Source: JAOSJT01 sp035362335 (GTDB lineage: Bacteria > Bacteroidota > Ignavibacteria > SZUA-365). Taken from it: DNA of 64,000 nt. The notes beneath the pieces were generated by a model. That model was given only the letters and a program-made list of their open reading frames with translations. It did not search any database and was not told the DNA's origin. Position 1 is the first letter of the stretch, and each line of letters starts with the position of its first letter. Shown here in pieces: positions 53,791 to 62,157 of the stretch. Location: the NCBI GenBank assembly GCA_035362335.1, contig DAOSDL010000009.1:1-64000 (forward strand), in the 5' to 3' direction. The translations under genes were made by a program, and so were the position numbers.

Positions 53791-55131
53791 ATGGCCAATA
53801 CCGTCGCTTTCAACGAACACTACCCCGTCATCGAGCAATCCACACAACTGCTCGCGCGCGCCGAAGCGCTGATACCCGCGCAAACGCAAACGCTCGCCAA
53901 AGGTCCCGGACAATACGTGCGCGGCGTGGCGCCGGTGTTTGCCGTGCGCGGCAAGGGTGCGCATGTGTGGGATGTGGACGGCAACGAATACATCGACTAC
54001 AACATGGGGATCGGTCCGATTTCGCTGGGCTACGCCTACCCGCGCGTGGACGAAGCGATACGCGCGCAGCTCGAGGACGGCATCACCTTCTCGCTGGTGC
54101 ATCCGCTGGAAGTGGAAGTGGGAGAATTGCTGCGCGAGATTGTGCCATCGATCGAGATGCTGCGCTACTCCAAAGCCGGCAACGACGTGACCTCGGCAGC
54201 GGTGCGTCTGGCGCGCGCGTTCACCGGCCGCAACACCGTGCTGTGTTGTGGCTACCACGGCTGGCACGACTGGTACATTGCCGTGACCGACCGCAATCGC
54301 GGCATTCCGCAAGCGACACAGGATTTGACGTACACCTTTCAATACAACGACATCAACTCCGTGATCGACTCCATCGACGACGACACCGCCTGCGTGATTC
54401 TCGAACCCGCGGTATTCGAGGCGCCGCGGGAGGGATTTCTCGAAGAACTCCGCGCGGTGTGTGATCGGCACGGCGTGTTGTTGATTTTCGATGAAATGTG
54501 GACGGGGTTTCGTCTGGCCCTGGGCGGAGCGCAGGAGTACTTCGGAGTGCGCGCGGATCTGGTGTGCTACTCGAAGGCCATTGCCAACGGCATGCCGCTC
54601 AGTGTGCTGGGCGGTCGCGCCGACGTGCTTCGCCTGTGCGAGCGCGACGTGTTCTTCTTCACCACTTTCGGCGGAGAGGCGCTGTCGCTGGCGGCGGCCA
54701 AGGCCACCATGCTGGAAATGCGCGAGAAGCATGTGCAGGACGAGCTGTTCCGCCTGGGCTCACGAATGATGAATGGTTTCCGGAGTCTCCTGTCGGATAT
54801 GCATATCGACTATGTGGGCATCACCGGCTTCGCCCCGCGCAGCATGGTGACCTTCGATGCGCGTGCCGGCAATCCACTCATTCTCAAATCGCTGGCGCAG
54901 CAGGAATTGATAAAGCGCGGCGTGCTGTGGTCCGGATTTCACACCATGAGTTTCTCCCACAGCGATGCCGACATCGACCACACGCTGGCGGCATGGCGCG
55001 AGACACTGCAATTGCTGGACGAGGCCGTGGCCGGCGGCGATCCCTCAGCGATGCTGCGGGGCGCACCGGTGGAGCCGGTGTTTCGCAAGACGTCGAATTT
55101 CAACACGCGGGCACGCGGCGTGACGCGTTAG
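53791..55131 (+). CDS. Class III aminotransferase (glutamate-1-semialdehyde-aminomutase-like)
   Basis: 446 residues, PLP-dependent fold type I. GAHVWDVDGNEYIDYNMGIGP, RYSKAGNDVTSAAVRLAR, CCGYHGWHDWY, IFDEMWTGFR and the PLP lysine in CYSKAIANGMPLSV are HemL-like. True HemL acts in haem synthesis, but this gene lies in a sugar cluster, and NeuB-type clusters often recruit HemL-like enzymes to aminate a sugar aldehyde. It starts 3 bp after the transketolase. Substrate unknown. Confidence 0.88.
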   Translation: MANTVAFNEHYPVIEQSTQLLARAEALIPAQTQTLAKGPGQYVRGVAPVFAVRGKGAHVWDVDGNEYIDYNMGIGPISLGYAYPRVDEAIRAQLEDGITFSLVHPLEVEVGELLREIVPSIEMLRYSKAGNDVTSAAVRLARAFTGRNTVLCCGYHGWHDWYIAVTDRNRGIPQATQDLTYTFQYNDINSVIDSIDDDTACVILEPAVFEAPREGFLEELRAVCDRHGVLLIFDEMWTGFRLALGGAQEYFGVRADLVCYSKAIANGMPLSVLGGRADVLRLCERDVFFFTTFGGEALSLAAAKATMLEMREKHVQDELFRLGSRMMNGFRSLLSDMHIDYVGITGFAPRSMVTFDARAGNPLILKSLAQQELIKRGVLWSGFHTMSFSHSDADIDHTLAAWRETLQLLDEAVAGGDPSAMLRGAPVEPVFRKTSNFNTRARGVTR

Positions 55132-55164
55132 GTCGCCAGCAACATACGCAAGCCGGAGCATGCC

Positions 55165-56118
55165 ATGATAAGCCAGTTGATGTCGGAAGCGGTGCGCACA
55201 CGAAGCACCATACTGCGCGAACGCCTGAGTGCGCAACTCACCGCCGAATACCGTCTGCGCTGTCTCTCCATCAATACACATCGCGGCCAGGGACCGAAGT
55301 TGTCGCTGTTGCGCGACACGCGTTCGCCCGAAGAGGCGCAGCGCATTGCGCTGATGCACGACACGCGCGCCTACGCGTATTTCATCGCGGAGTGGTTGAA
55401 TACGCATCGGCAGCGCTACGATGTGGTGGCCTTGCAGGAAGTGTTCAGCGGCATTTTGGGCGTGGGCGAGCGCATCGTGCAGAAGTATCGGCAGCGCGAC
55501 CATTACCGCGTACTGAGCGGTTTCGCGAGTTATCTCGAGCACGGTGTGGGCTTCGCGGGATTCCGGTATCAGAATCTGCTGCTCAGTCAGATGCCCAAGC
55601 TCTCGCAATGCGCCTTCAACCGCCATCTCCCCGGCAAGGTGTTTTTTCTCGCGAGTTGCGGTTTTACGCTCGCGCCGTTTCTTTTAAAAGATGTGATCGT
55701 CTGGATTGGCAATACGCATTTGCACGCGTACAGTCCCGCCGCGCGCATGCGGCAGGCGCGCAGCATCGCGCAGGTGATACGCTCGCTGGGTGATGTGCCC
55801 GTGGTGTTCATGGGCGACTTCAACACCGTGCCGGAGGGTTTCCGCATCGACAGTTTCGGACCGGGCGACATCGACCGCTACGACTACCGCAACGACAGCA
55901 CGCTGCGCATACTCGAGGACGCCGGTCTCTCGACCGTGCACCATGCCGACGCGCGGCCCTTTCACACCTATCCCACAGGCATGCCCAATCGCACACTCGA
56001 CTACATCATGTGGAGTCGGCATTGGCATGTGCACGATTACGGCGTACTGCACGATTTCACCCTCAGCGACCATTATCCTGTCCACGCCGAACTGGAATTG
56101 AAACTCCGCGACAACTGA
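55165..56118 (+). CDS. Endonuclease/exonuclease/phosphatase-family protein
   Basis: 317 residues. EEP-superfamily residues are visible: LSINTHRGQG (Asn), VVALQEVF (Glu), GNTHLHAYSPAARMRQA, VVFMGDFNTVP (Asp/Asn) and the final LSDHYPVHAEL (Asp-His). Members cleave phosphodiester or phosphomonoester bonds in nucleic acids, phosphoinositides or sphingomyelin. In a sugar or lipid island, a phospholipid- or sugar-phosphate substrate is plausible, but not shown. There is no signal peptide. Confidence 0.85.
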   Translation: MISQLMSEAVRTRSTILRERLSAQLTAEYRLRCLSINTHRGQGPKLSLLRDTRSPEEAQRIALMHDTRAYAYFIAEWLNTHRQRYDVVALQEVFSGILGVGERIVQKYRQRDHYRVLSGFASYLEHGVGFAGFRYQNLLLSQMPKLSQCAFNRHLPGKVFFLASCGFTLAPFLLKDVIVWIGNTHLHAYSPAARMRQARSIAQVIRSLGDVPVVFMGDFNTVPEGFRIDSFGPGDIDRYDYRNDSTLRILEDAGLSTVHHADARPFHTYPTGMPNRTLDYIMWSRHWHVHDYGVLHDFTLSDHYPVHAELELKLRDN

Positions 56119-56125
56119 GAACAGC

Positions 56126-56983
56126 ATGCACAACATCACCATGAACGGCGCCGCCGAGCAGGGCGCGCTGCAGCAGTTTCGACTCGATGGCCGCGTGGCC
56201 ATCGTCACCGGCGCTCTCGGTCTGATCGGCCGCGAGCATTGTCGCGCTCTGGCGGAGGCGGGTGCCACCGTGGTGCTCACCGATACCCGCGCCGACGCCT
56301 GCGAGCAGGCCGCAGCAGCACTGGCCGCTTCCACGGGCATGCCCGCCTTGGGAATGGCGACGGACATTACCGACGCCGAAGCGCTGCGCGGGTTGCGCGA
56401 CACTGTACTCGAGCGCTTCGGCCGCGTGGACATTCTGGTGAACAATGCCGCCATCAACGATATGGTGGAAGATCCCGTGGCCGCCGCCGAGCTTTCGCGC
56501 TTCGAGAATTATCCGCTCGAACTCTGGCGTCGCTGCCTCGATGTGAATGTGACGGGCGCCTTTCTCTGCTCGCAAATTCTTGGAGCACCCATGGCCGAAG
56601 CGGGCCGGGGCTCCATCATCAACATAGCGAGCACTTACGGCATAGTGGCGCCCGACCAGTCGCTGTACCTCAAACCCGATGGGACGCAGCCCTTTTTCAA
56701 ATCGCCCGTGTATCCCGCAAGCAAGGGGGCGATACTCTCCTTCACGCGTTTTCTCGCCGCCTACTGGGGAGCGCGCGGTGTGCGCGTCAACGCGCTCTCG
56801 CCCGGCGGTGTGGAGAACGGGCAGGCCGACTACTTCGTGCAGGCCTACAGCCGCCGCACTCCGCTGGGACGCATGGCATCGAACAGCGACTACCGCGGTG
56901 CCCTGCTCTTCCTTGCCAGCGACGCATCGTCGTATGTCACCGGCGCGAATCTCGTGGTGGATGGCGGCTGGACCATCTGGTGA
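56126..56983 (+). CDS. Short-chain dehydrogenase/reductase
   Basis: 285 residues. NAD(P)-binding VAIVTGALGLIGREHCRAL (a variant of TGxxxGxG), NNAAIN, the catalytic serine region IINIAS and YPASKGAILSF (Tyr-x3-Lys). The C-terminal segment GANLVVDGGWTIW is typical. It probably oxidises or reduces a sugar carbon in the pathway. It starts 7 bp after the EEP gene and is followed closely by the KdsC-like gene. Confidence 0.92.
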   Translation: MHNITMNGAAEQGALQQFRLDGRVAIVTGALGLIGREHCRALAEAGATVVLTDTRADACEQAAAALAASTGMPALGMATDITDAEALRGLRDTVLERFGRVDILVNNAAINDMVEDPVAAAELSRFENYPLELWRRCLDVNVTGAFLCSQILGAPMAEAGRGSIINIASTYGIVAPDQSLYLKPDGTQPFFKSPVYPASKGAILSFTRFLAAYWGARGVRVNALSPGGVENGQADYFVQAYSRRTPLGRMASNSDYRGALLFLASDASSYVTGANLVVDGGWTIW

Positions 56984-57018
56984 TTGCGGGACACGCGCCC
57001 GCGTTGTACTTTGAGCGC

Positions 57019-57585
57019 ATGAACACACTCGAAGCCAACAGCATACTCCCCGCGCCGCTCGGCGGCTTTCAACATATCGCGCCGGCCGAGGCCCGCAAAC
57101 GCGCAGCCCGCATTCGCCTGCTGCTCACCGACAACGATGGCGTGCTGACCGACACCGGCGTGTACTACGGTCCCGACGGCGAACTGGTGAAGCGCTACAG
57201 CATACGCGACGGCATGGGCGTCGAGCGGCTTAAGCTCATCGGCGTGGAAACCGGCATCATCACCGGCGAGAAATCGCTCAATCTCAAACGTCGCGCCGAA
57301 AAGCTCCGCCTCGCGCATCTGTACCTCGGCATCAAGGACAAGACCGCCACCATCGAGGCCATTCGCCGCGCGGCGAATTTGTCCATGGATGAAATCGCCT
57401 ATATCGGCGACGATGTGAACGATCTCCGCGCCATGGATCTGATCGGCGAGCGCGGACTGACCGCGGCTCCCGCCGACGCCATGCCGCAGGTGCGCGCCAT
57501 CGCCCAGTACCTCTGCGCCTGGAATGGCGGCGCGGGCGCGTTCCGCGATTTCGCCGAGGCGCTGATTACCTTGCGGGGGAGGTGA
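57019..57585 (+). CDS. KdsC-like HAD phosphatase
   Basis: 188 residues from ATG 57019. IRLLLTDNDGVLTDTGVYYG (DxD, motif I), GIITGEKSLNLKRRAEKL (motif II/III) and IAYIGDDVNDLRAMDLIG (motif IV) are the KdsC subfamily of HAD phosphatases, which removes phosphate from KDO-8-P or the corresponding nonulosonate-9-P. It supports the view that the island makes a ulosonic acid. An approximately 20-residue N-terminal extension precedes the domain. Confidence 0.88.
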   Translation: MNTLEANSILPAPLGGFQHIAPAEARKRAARIRLLLTDNDGVLTDTGVYYGPDGELVKRYSIRDGMGVERLKLIGVETGIITGEKSLNLKRRAEKLRLAHLYLGIKDKTATIEAIRRAANLSMDEIAYIGDDVNDLRAMDLIGERGLTAAPADAMPQVRAIAQYLCAWNGGAGAFRDFAEALITLRGR

Positions 57586-57633
57586 ATCGGTAATCGTGAA
57601 TCGTGAATCGTTAATCGTTAATCGTGAAATGTG
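57582..57633. repeat. Tandem AATCGT-type short repeat
   Basis: Six near-identical units of 7-8 bp (GTGAATCG, GTAATCGTG, AATCGTTAATCGTT) directly follow the KdsC-like stop. Such runs recur between genes in environmental genomes and may form in-phase pairing structures. Confidence 0.6.
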
Positions 57634-57920
57634 AACAGGCGTGAGGAAGCTGTCCTTGAGACGAGAGCGTCCACTTTCCAGGCGCCTGCTGTCAGACTCG
57701 ACTAATACGCGCATATACCTCGATTAACGTCACTTGATCCTGTCGCAATCGGCGTACCGTCTTTACTCTTTACTCTCCTCCTCCCCTCACACTGCGCTCA
57801 CACCACCCTCACCCCGGCGCAACGAAAGACACAACAGTATTTAACCGAGCGCTCAAATTCTCCTTACATGCCGCGGCTACATTGCTATCGTAAGGTAATT
57901 CCACCATTGGAGGCATGCGT
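57586..57920. other. Intergenic region between the KdsC-like and NeuB-like genes
   Basis: About 335 bp. The first 50 bp is the repeat above; the rest holds T/C-rich text like that at 42346-42380. No gene is supported. Confidence 0.45.
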
Positions 57921-58826
57921 ATGGCAACGGCAGTGCGCCGCATCGGAGACATCGAGGTCGGGGAAGGTCATCCCGTCTATATCATCGCGGAGATCGGCAT
58001 CAATCACAACGGTTCGCTGGACATCGCGAAAAAGCTGATCGACGGCGCGGTGTTCGCCGGCTGCAACGCGGTGAAATTCCAGAAACGCACGCCTGAACTG
58101 TGCGTACCCCGCGAACAATGGGACGTGCAGCGCGATACGCTGTGGGGTCGCATGTCGTACATCGATTACCGGCGTTTGATGGAGTTCACCGAGGAGCAAT
58201 ACGCCGAGATCGATCACTACTGTCGTGCGAAAGGTATACACTGGTTCGTGTCCGCATGGGACGAGGAAGCGGTGGACTTCATCGAACGCTTCGACACTCC
58301 GTTGTACAAGGCGCCGTCCGCATCGCTCACCGATCTCCCGCTGCTCCATCACATGAAAGCCACGGGCAAGCCGCTGATGATATCCACGGGGATGTCCAGC
58401 ATGGAAGAGATCGAAACCGCAGTGGACGAACTCGGCACCGACAATCTCCTCATCGCGCATTCCACCTCCGCCTATCCCTGCGAGATTCACGAGTTGAATC
58501 TCCGCATGATCGACACGCTGAAAAGCAACTATCCGGACACCCCGATCGGGTATTCGGGACATGAAACGGGTCTCGCGCCCACCTGGGCGGCGGTGGCGCG
58601 TGGCGCCTGCTTCGTCGAGCGCCATATCACGCTGGATCGCGCCATGTGGGGATCCGACCACGCGGCGTCGGTGGAAATCGTCGGTTTGTACCGCATGGTG
58701 TCCAATATCCGCGACATCGAGCGCGCGATGGGCGACGGCGTGAAGCGCGTGTACGAAAGCGAACTCGCCCCGCGGAAGAAATTGCGCCGCGTGCACACGA
58801 ACACGCAGGCAATGACCACGAACTGA
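57921..58826 (+). CDS. NeuB-family ulosonic-acid synthase lacking the SAF domain
   Basis: 301 residues from ATG 57921; TTGGAGG is 7 nt upstream of this ATG but only 1 nt from the earlier one at 57915. VYIIAEIGINHNGSLDIAKKLI, NAVKFQKRTPELC, MISTGMSSMEEIE, LLIAHSTSAYPCE and PIGYSGHETGLAPTWAAVARGA are the TIM-barrel motifs of sialic/legionaminic/pseudaminic acid synthases. It ends in SELAPRKKLRRVHTN, just where the antifreeze-like SAF domain would begin, so it has only the catalytic barrel. It condenses PEP with a C6 (or C5) sugar. Confidence 0.88.
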   Translation: MATAVRRIGDIEVGEGHPVYIIAEIGINHNGSLDIAKKLIDGAVFAGCNAVKFQKRTPELCVPREQWDVQRDTLWGRMSYIDYRRLMEFTEEQYAEIDHYCRAKGIHWFVSAWDEEAVDFIERFDTPLYKAPSASLTDLPLLHHMKATGKPLMISTGMSSMEEIETAVDELGTDNLLIAHSTSAYPCEIHELNLRMIDTLKSNYPDTPIGYSGHETGLAPTWAAVARGACFVERHITLDRAMWGSDHAASVEIVGLYRMVSNIRDIERAMGDGVKRVYESELAPRKKLRRVHTNTQAMTTN

Positions 58827-58914
58827 CTCTCCGTACCATTCATCTCCGCGCTTCGCCGGCATCGGTACGCACGCCACGGCGTCCGATGCCGGTCGAAGTT
58901 TCGGCTTCATCCGT

Positions 58915-59697
58915 ATGACGCTCACCCTGCTCTCTCCCCTGATCATCGTCGCCGCGGCCGTGCTGATCGTGCTGCTGGAGCGCCGCTTTCCCTATGCGCC
59001 AGAACAGCACTTTTTGCGCGAAGGATTCTGGAACGACCTGCTGCTGTACTCCATCGTACAGAGTTACGTACTCGGTTTGCTGATCAGCGTTGCGTTGACG
59101 GCGGTGGACAATGCCACCGGACTGTCGCGGGCCCGCATCGTCAGCGATTGGCCGGTATGGACGCAGGTGTTGCTGTTCGTGGTGACGCACGATTTGTACA
59201 TTTATGGCTTCCACCGCTGGCAGCATCGCAACAAGCGACTGTGGCGTTTGCACGAGGCGCATCATTCCACCAGGGACGTGGATTGGTTGTCGGGTTCACG
59301 CTCGCACGCACTGGAGATTGTGATCAATCAAAGCGTGGAATTCGCTCCCATCGTGTTGTTGGGCGCCGCACCGGAGGTGGCGCTGTACAAAGGCATGATC
59401 TCCGCCGTGTGGGGCATGTGGATACATGCCAATGTCAATGTGCGCAGTGGCTGGCTGCAGTTCGTGATCAACGGTCCGGAAATGCACCGTTGGCATCACT
59501 CCGACGAGATCGCCGATGGGTCGTACAACTACGCCACCAAGCTGGCGCTGTGGGATTGGTTGTTCGGAACGGCCCGCCTTCCCGGACGCAAACCCGGCGC
59601 CTATGGCCTCAAGGAAATCGATTTCCCCCGCAACTATCTCCGCCAACATCTTTTCGCCTTCCGTCCTTTCCGCGGCGACGTGTATCTCGATCGCTGA
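58915..59697 (+). CDS. Sterol desaturase/fatty acid hydroxylase-family membrane protein
   Basis: 260 residues with about four membrane helices. The di-iron histidine boxes are in order: HRWQH (after YIYGF), LHEAHHS, and MHRWHHS. Members hydroxylate or desaturate lipids using oxygen. It is the last gene of the sugar island and may modify a lipid linked to the sugar product, or may be independent. The start is MTLTLLSPLIIVAAAVLIVLLE. Confidence 0.88.
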   Translation: MTLTLLSPLIIVAAAVLIVLLERRFPYAPEQHFLREGFWNDLLLYSIVQSYVLGLLISVALTAVDNATGLSRARIVSDWPVWTQVLLFVVTHDLYIYGFHRWQHRNKRLWRLHEAHHSTRDVDWLSGSRSHALEIVINQSVEFAPIVLLGAAPEVALYKGMISAVWGMWIHANVNVRSGWLQFVINGPEMHRWHHSDEIADGSYNYATKLALWDWLFGTARLPGRKPGAYGLKEIDFPRNYLRQHLFAFRPFRGDVYLDR

Positions 59698-59837
59698 TGG
59701 AGTTTCCGCCGCCAAGCTGCTCACGCTGGTCATTAGCGTGGAAGCATGGCGGCGATACGACGTTCAGGATAGCAGCGTCCCGCTGGTGAGGTTCATCGCG
59801 GACCTCCGTGCCGGAGTGCTTTCGAAGAAGTGAGCCC

Positions 59838-60420
59838 TCACCCGCCGGCCACGCGCAGCATTTTCGTGTGCGTGCCGCGTTCGGTGTGCAGACGCAGTAT
59901 GTACACGCCGCCGGGCATCCCGGCTGTGGAAATGCCGCGCGCGTGCTCGCCCGCCGGCAGCGCCGCGTCCACAACGGTGTGAAGCGTCCGGCCCAGCAGA
60001 TCGTGTATCGTGACACGCGCCCGCCCGGGGCCGGACAACAGGAAGGTCACCGTGGCGTGACGGGGCGCCGGGTCGGGATACGCGCCGCGGAGTTTGTCAA
60101 CGGGGAGGACGTAAGGCACACGAACTGAATGCACCAGAATACCTGCAACATCTAGAAATGTTAAAAATCCATCGCTCTGTCCTGCTCTCATTTTTTGCAT
60201 TGCATCCGGTGTTAAAGGATAGTCGTTTGAGTACGTCATGCCCGGAAGTGCGATGGTTCCGTTCTGATAGTATGCATCGCCCAGTGTGGTGTAATCCGAC
60301 CCTCCATATCGTATTCCATACACAAGATTGGAAAAAGAGCTGTCAATTATCCCTGAATCCATGAGTCCCGATTTTTGAGAAGTGCGTTTGAGGCCGTATT
60401 TTAGGGGGTACGCGCCACTT
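59838..60420 (-). pseudogene. 3' part of an interrupted SBBP-repeat T9SS gene
   Basis: The frame encodes an SBBP-type beta-propeller stretch (YGIRYGGSDYTTLGD, GMTYSNDYPLTPDAMQK, SDGFLTFLD) and ends in a T9SS sorting domain (IHDLLGRTLHTVVDAALPAG, MPGGVYILRLHT). Its upstream end runs into an IS1380 element at about 60370-60420, past which the frame is antisense to the transposase. The 5' end of the same gene is probably the fragment at 61890-62111. The gene is therefore inactivated. Confidence 0.75.
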
Positions 60421-61875
60421 TCCACCTTCCGAACGGTCTCACCTGACAGGTTATGAACATTCGCGTTGAATCCACCTCCTCGACGATCACCAATCACGAT
60501 GGTTTGTTTCCGATCGGCGAGTTTTTCAAGAAATCCGATTTCGGAAAGGACATCAACGCCCACTCGTCGGTTGTGGAGCGAAAGAGTGTGCCGAGTGACC
60601 GCGACGTGGTTTTCAGCATGATCGCGCTGTATGTGATCGGCAAGCCCACCTACGAAGCCATCGAGGAGTATCGCTATGACCGGTATTTCCGCGAGGTGCT
60701 CGGAATACGAAAGATTCCATCGGCCGAAACCCTTCGCCAGCGTATCGAACAGCTTCCCGCAGGTGTGCAGCGGGTGATCCTTCGCTGGAACGCGGAAATC
60801 ATCAAGGCCGGGTTTGCCGATGTGGCATCGCAGGGAAGCGCACGGGAGCGGTGGAGCGAAGCGGTGACGGTCGGAGAGAGGCAGTACATGATGGTCGACA
60901 GCGATGACTCGGTGCTCGACAACTCGAACAGCAACAAGGAAGGCGTGAGCTGGACCTACAAGAAATGCGATGGCTACGGCCCGATGTTCAGCTATATAGG
61001 CAGGAGCGGTTATATGCTCAACAACGAGTTGCGCGAGGGCTCGGCGCACTCGAACTGCCCCGGTACGGTGGAGTATTTCACCGAAACGATCACGTTGGCG
61101 AAGACGATGACGGATTTTCCGCTGTTGATGGTACTCGACAGCGGGAACGACGCGAAACCCGTGTTGCAGGAAATGCTCTACATCGACAATGTGTTTTTCG
61201 CCATCAAGCGCAATCCCCGCAAGGAACCGACGCAGGAATGGATCGATTACGCCATCGAGCACGCGGAGCATGTGCGCACGGCGAAAGATGGCAGCACGGT
61301 ATACTATGCGACGGAGAAGCGCGATCTGAACTTCGATGACGTCGTCATGCCGGTCCGCGTGGTGCATGTGGCGCGCGAGCGCTTCGCCGATGAGCACGGC
61401 CAGATGCTGCTCGAATCGGAGCGGAGTGTCGAGGGCTACTGGACGAACCTCGACGCGACGGCGACCGAGGTCGAAGAGGTATATCATCAGCACGGAACGA
61501 GCGAGCAATATCACGCCGAATTGAAAAGCGATCTCGGCGTGGAACGCCTCCCTTCTGGGAAATTTTATGCCAACAAGTTGCACTTGCTGTTCTCCATGAT
61601 CGGGTTCAATCTGCTGCGTCGTATGGGAACGAAGTTGCTGTTGACCGGGAAATCGCCCGGCAAGCGCGGCAGACGTCTACGCTTGCGCACGGTTCTCCAG
61701 AGTGCGATCTATCTCGCCGGCGTTGTGGTCTCGCACGCGGGCCAGTTGATTCTGCGTGTTTGCGAGCACAATGCCTGGACGCCGGCATTTCTCTCGTCTC
61801 TCTGAGGAAGCTCCTCCTCCCGTGTTGAAATAATGCCTTCGCTCCGATCACCGGAGCCGTTCCGGCATGTACATG
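60420..61875 (+). mobile_element. IS1380-family insertion sequence (ends approximate)
   Basis: One transposase gene plus short flanks. An imperfect inverted pair, CCGAACGGTCTCACCTGA (60429-60446) and TCACCGGAGCCGTTCCGG (61848-61865), may be part of the terminal repeats. No target-site duplication could be fixed by eye. The element splits an exported-protein gene. Confidence 0.6.
60453..61805 (+). CDS. IS1380-family transposase
   Basis: 450 residues, full length for the family. DDE-type elements are VDSDDSVLDNSN (Asp), LMVLDSGNDAKPV (Asp) and YHQHGTSEQYHAELKSD (Glu). PSGKFYANKLHLLFSMIGFNL and the N-terminal VVFSMIALYVIGKPTYEA are family blocks. The start codon is followed by NIRVEST. The frame is intact, so the element may be active. 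It lies in the 3' half of an SBBP/T9SS gene. Confidence 0.92.
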   Translation: MNIRVESTSSTITNHDGLFPIGEFFKKSDFGKDINAHSSVVERKSVPSDRDVVFSMIALYVIGKPTYEAIEEYRYDRYFREVLGIRKIPSAETLRQRIEQLPAGVQRVILRWNAEIIKAGFADVASQGSARERWSEAVTVGERQYMMVDSDDSVLDNSNSNKEGVSWTYKKCDGYGPMFSYIGRSGYMLNNELREGSAHSNCPGTVEYFTETITLAKTMTDFPLLMVLDSGNDAKPVLQEMLYIDNVFFAIKRNPRKEPTQEWIDYAIEHAEHVRTAKDGSTVYYATEKRDLNFDDVVMPVRVVHVARERFADEHGQMLLESERSVEGYWTNLDATATEVEEVYHQHGTSEQYHAELKSDLGVERLPSGKFYANKLHLLFSMIGFNLLRRMGTKLLLTGKSPGKRGRRLRLRTVLQSAIYLAGVVVSHAGQLILRVCEHNAWTPAFLSSL

Positions 61876-61889
61876 ATCATATTATCCGA

Positions 61890-62111
61890 TATATTCAGCG
61901 CATGAAATCGTCATAAAAATCGAATCGGTCATGTGAAAGGAACTGGCCATCTCGGAAGTCAATCTCGATTATGTTATTTGGGACGCGCAGATGGAGCTAC
62001 TCACGGATTCAGGCAGCTAGCATGAGTTTGTTGCTGCGCCAAGGTTGCATTTGAAGCCAGCAATAACATCGACAATAATATAGGCAGGCGTTTAATTATT
62101 TTCGCGATCAT
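61890..62111 (-). pseudogene. 5' part of the IS-interrupted exported-protein gene
   Basis: ATG 62111, behind GGAGACGTT, starts a clear signal peptide (KRLPILLSMLLLASNATLAQ), but the frame stops after 36 codons. A shift of frame just beyond continues as LHLRVPNNIIEIDFRDGQFL and SHDRFDFYDDFMR, which looks coding, up to the IS. So this is the broken front of the gene whose end is at 59838-60420, or a separate decayed gene of the same type. Confidence 0.55.
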
Positions 62112-62157
62112 AACGTCTCCTTTAAACTTCTGATAAGTACAGTTAGAATCAGAATTC

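Noticed and set aside
52804..54732. 642-codon minus-strand frame
   Set aside because: It is antisense to the transketolase C-half and aminotransferase genes, which have recognisable motifs. The same applies to 36600-38396, 49637-51769 and 57885-58946 on the minus strand.
60368..61922. CGATTTTT at both sides as IS terminal repeats
   Set aside because: The right-hand copy lies within sequence that reads as host coding sequence (DRFDFYDDFMR), and similarity ends after eight bases. The true ends appear to be inside these points.
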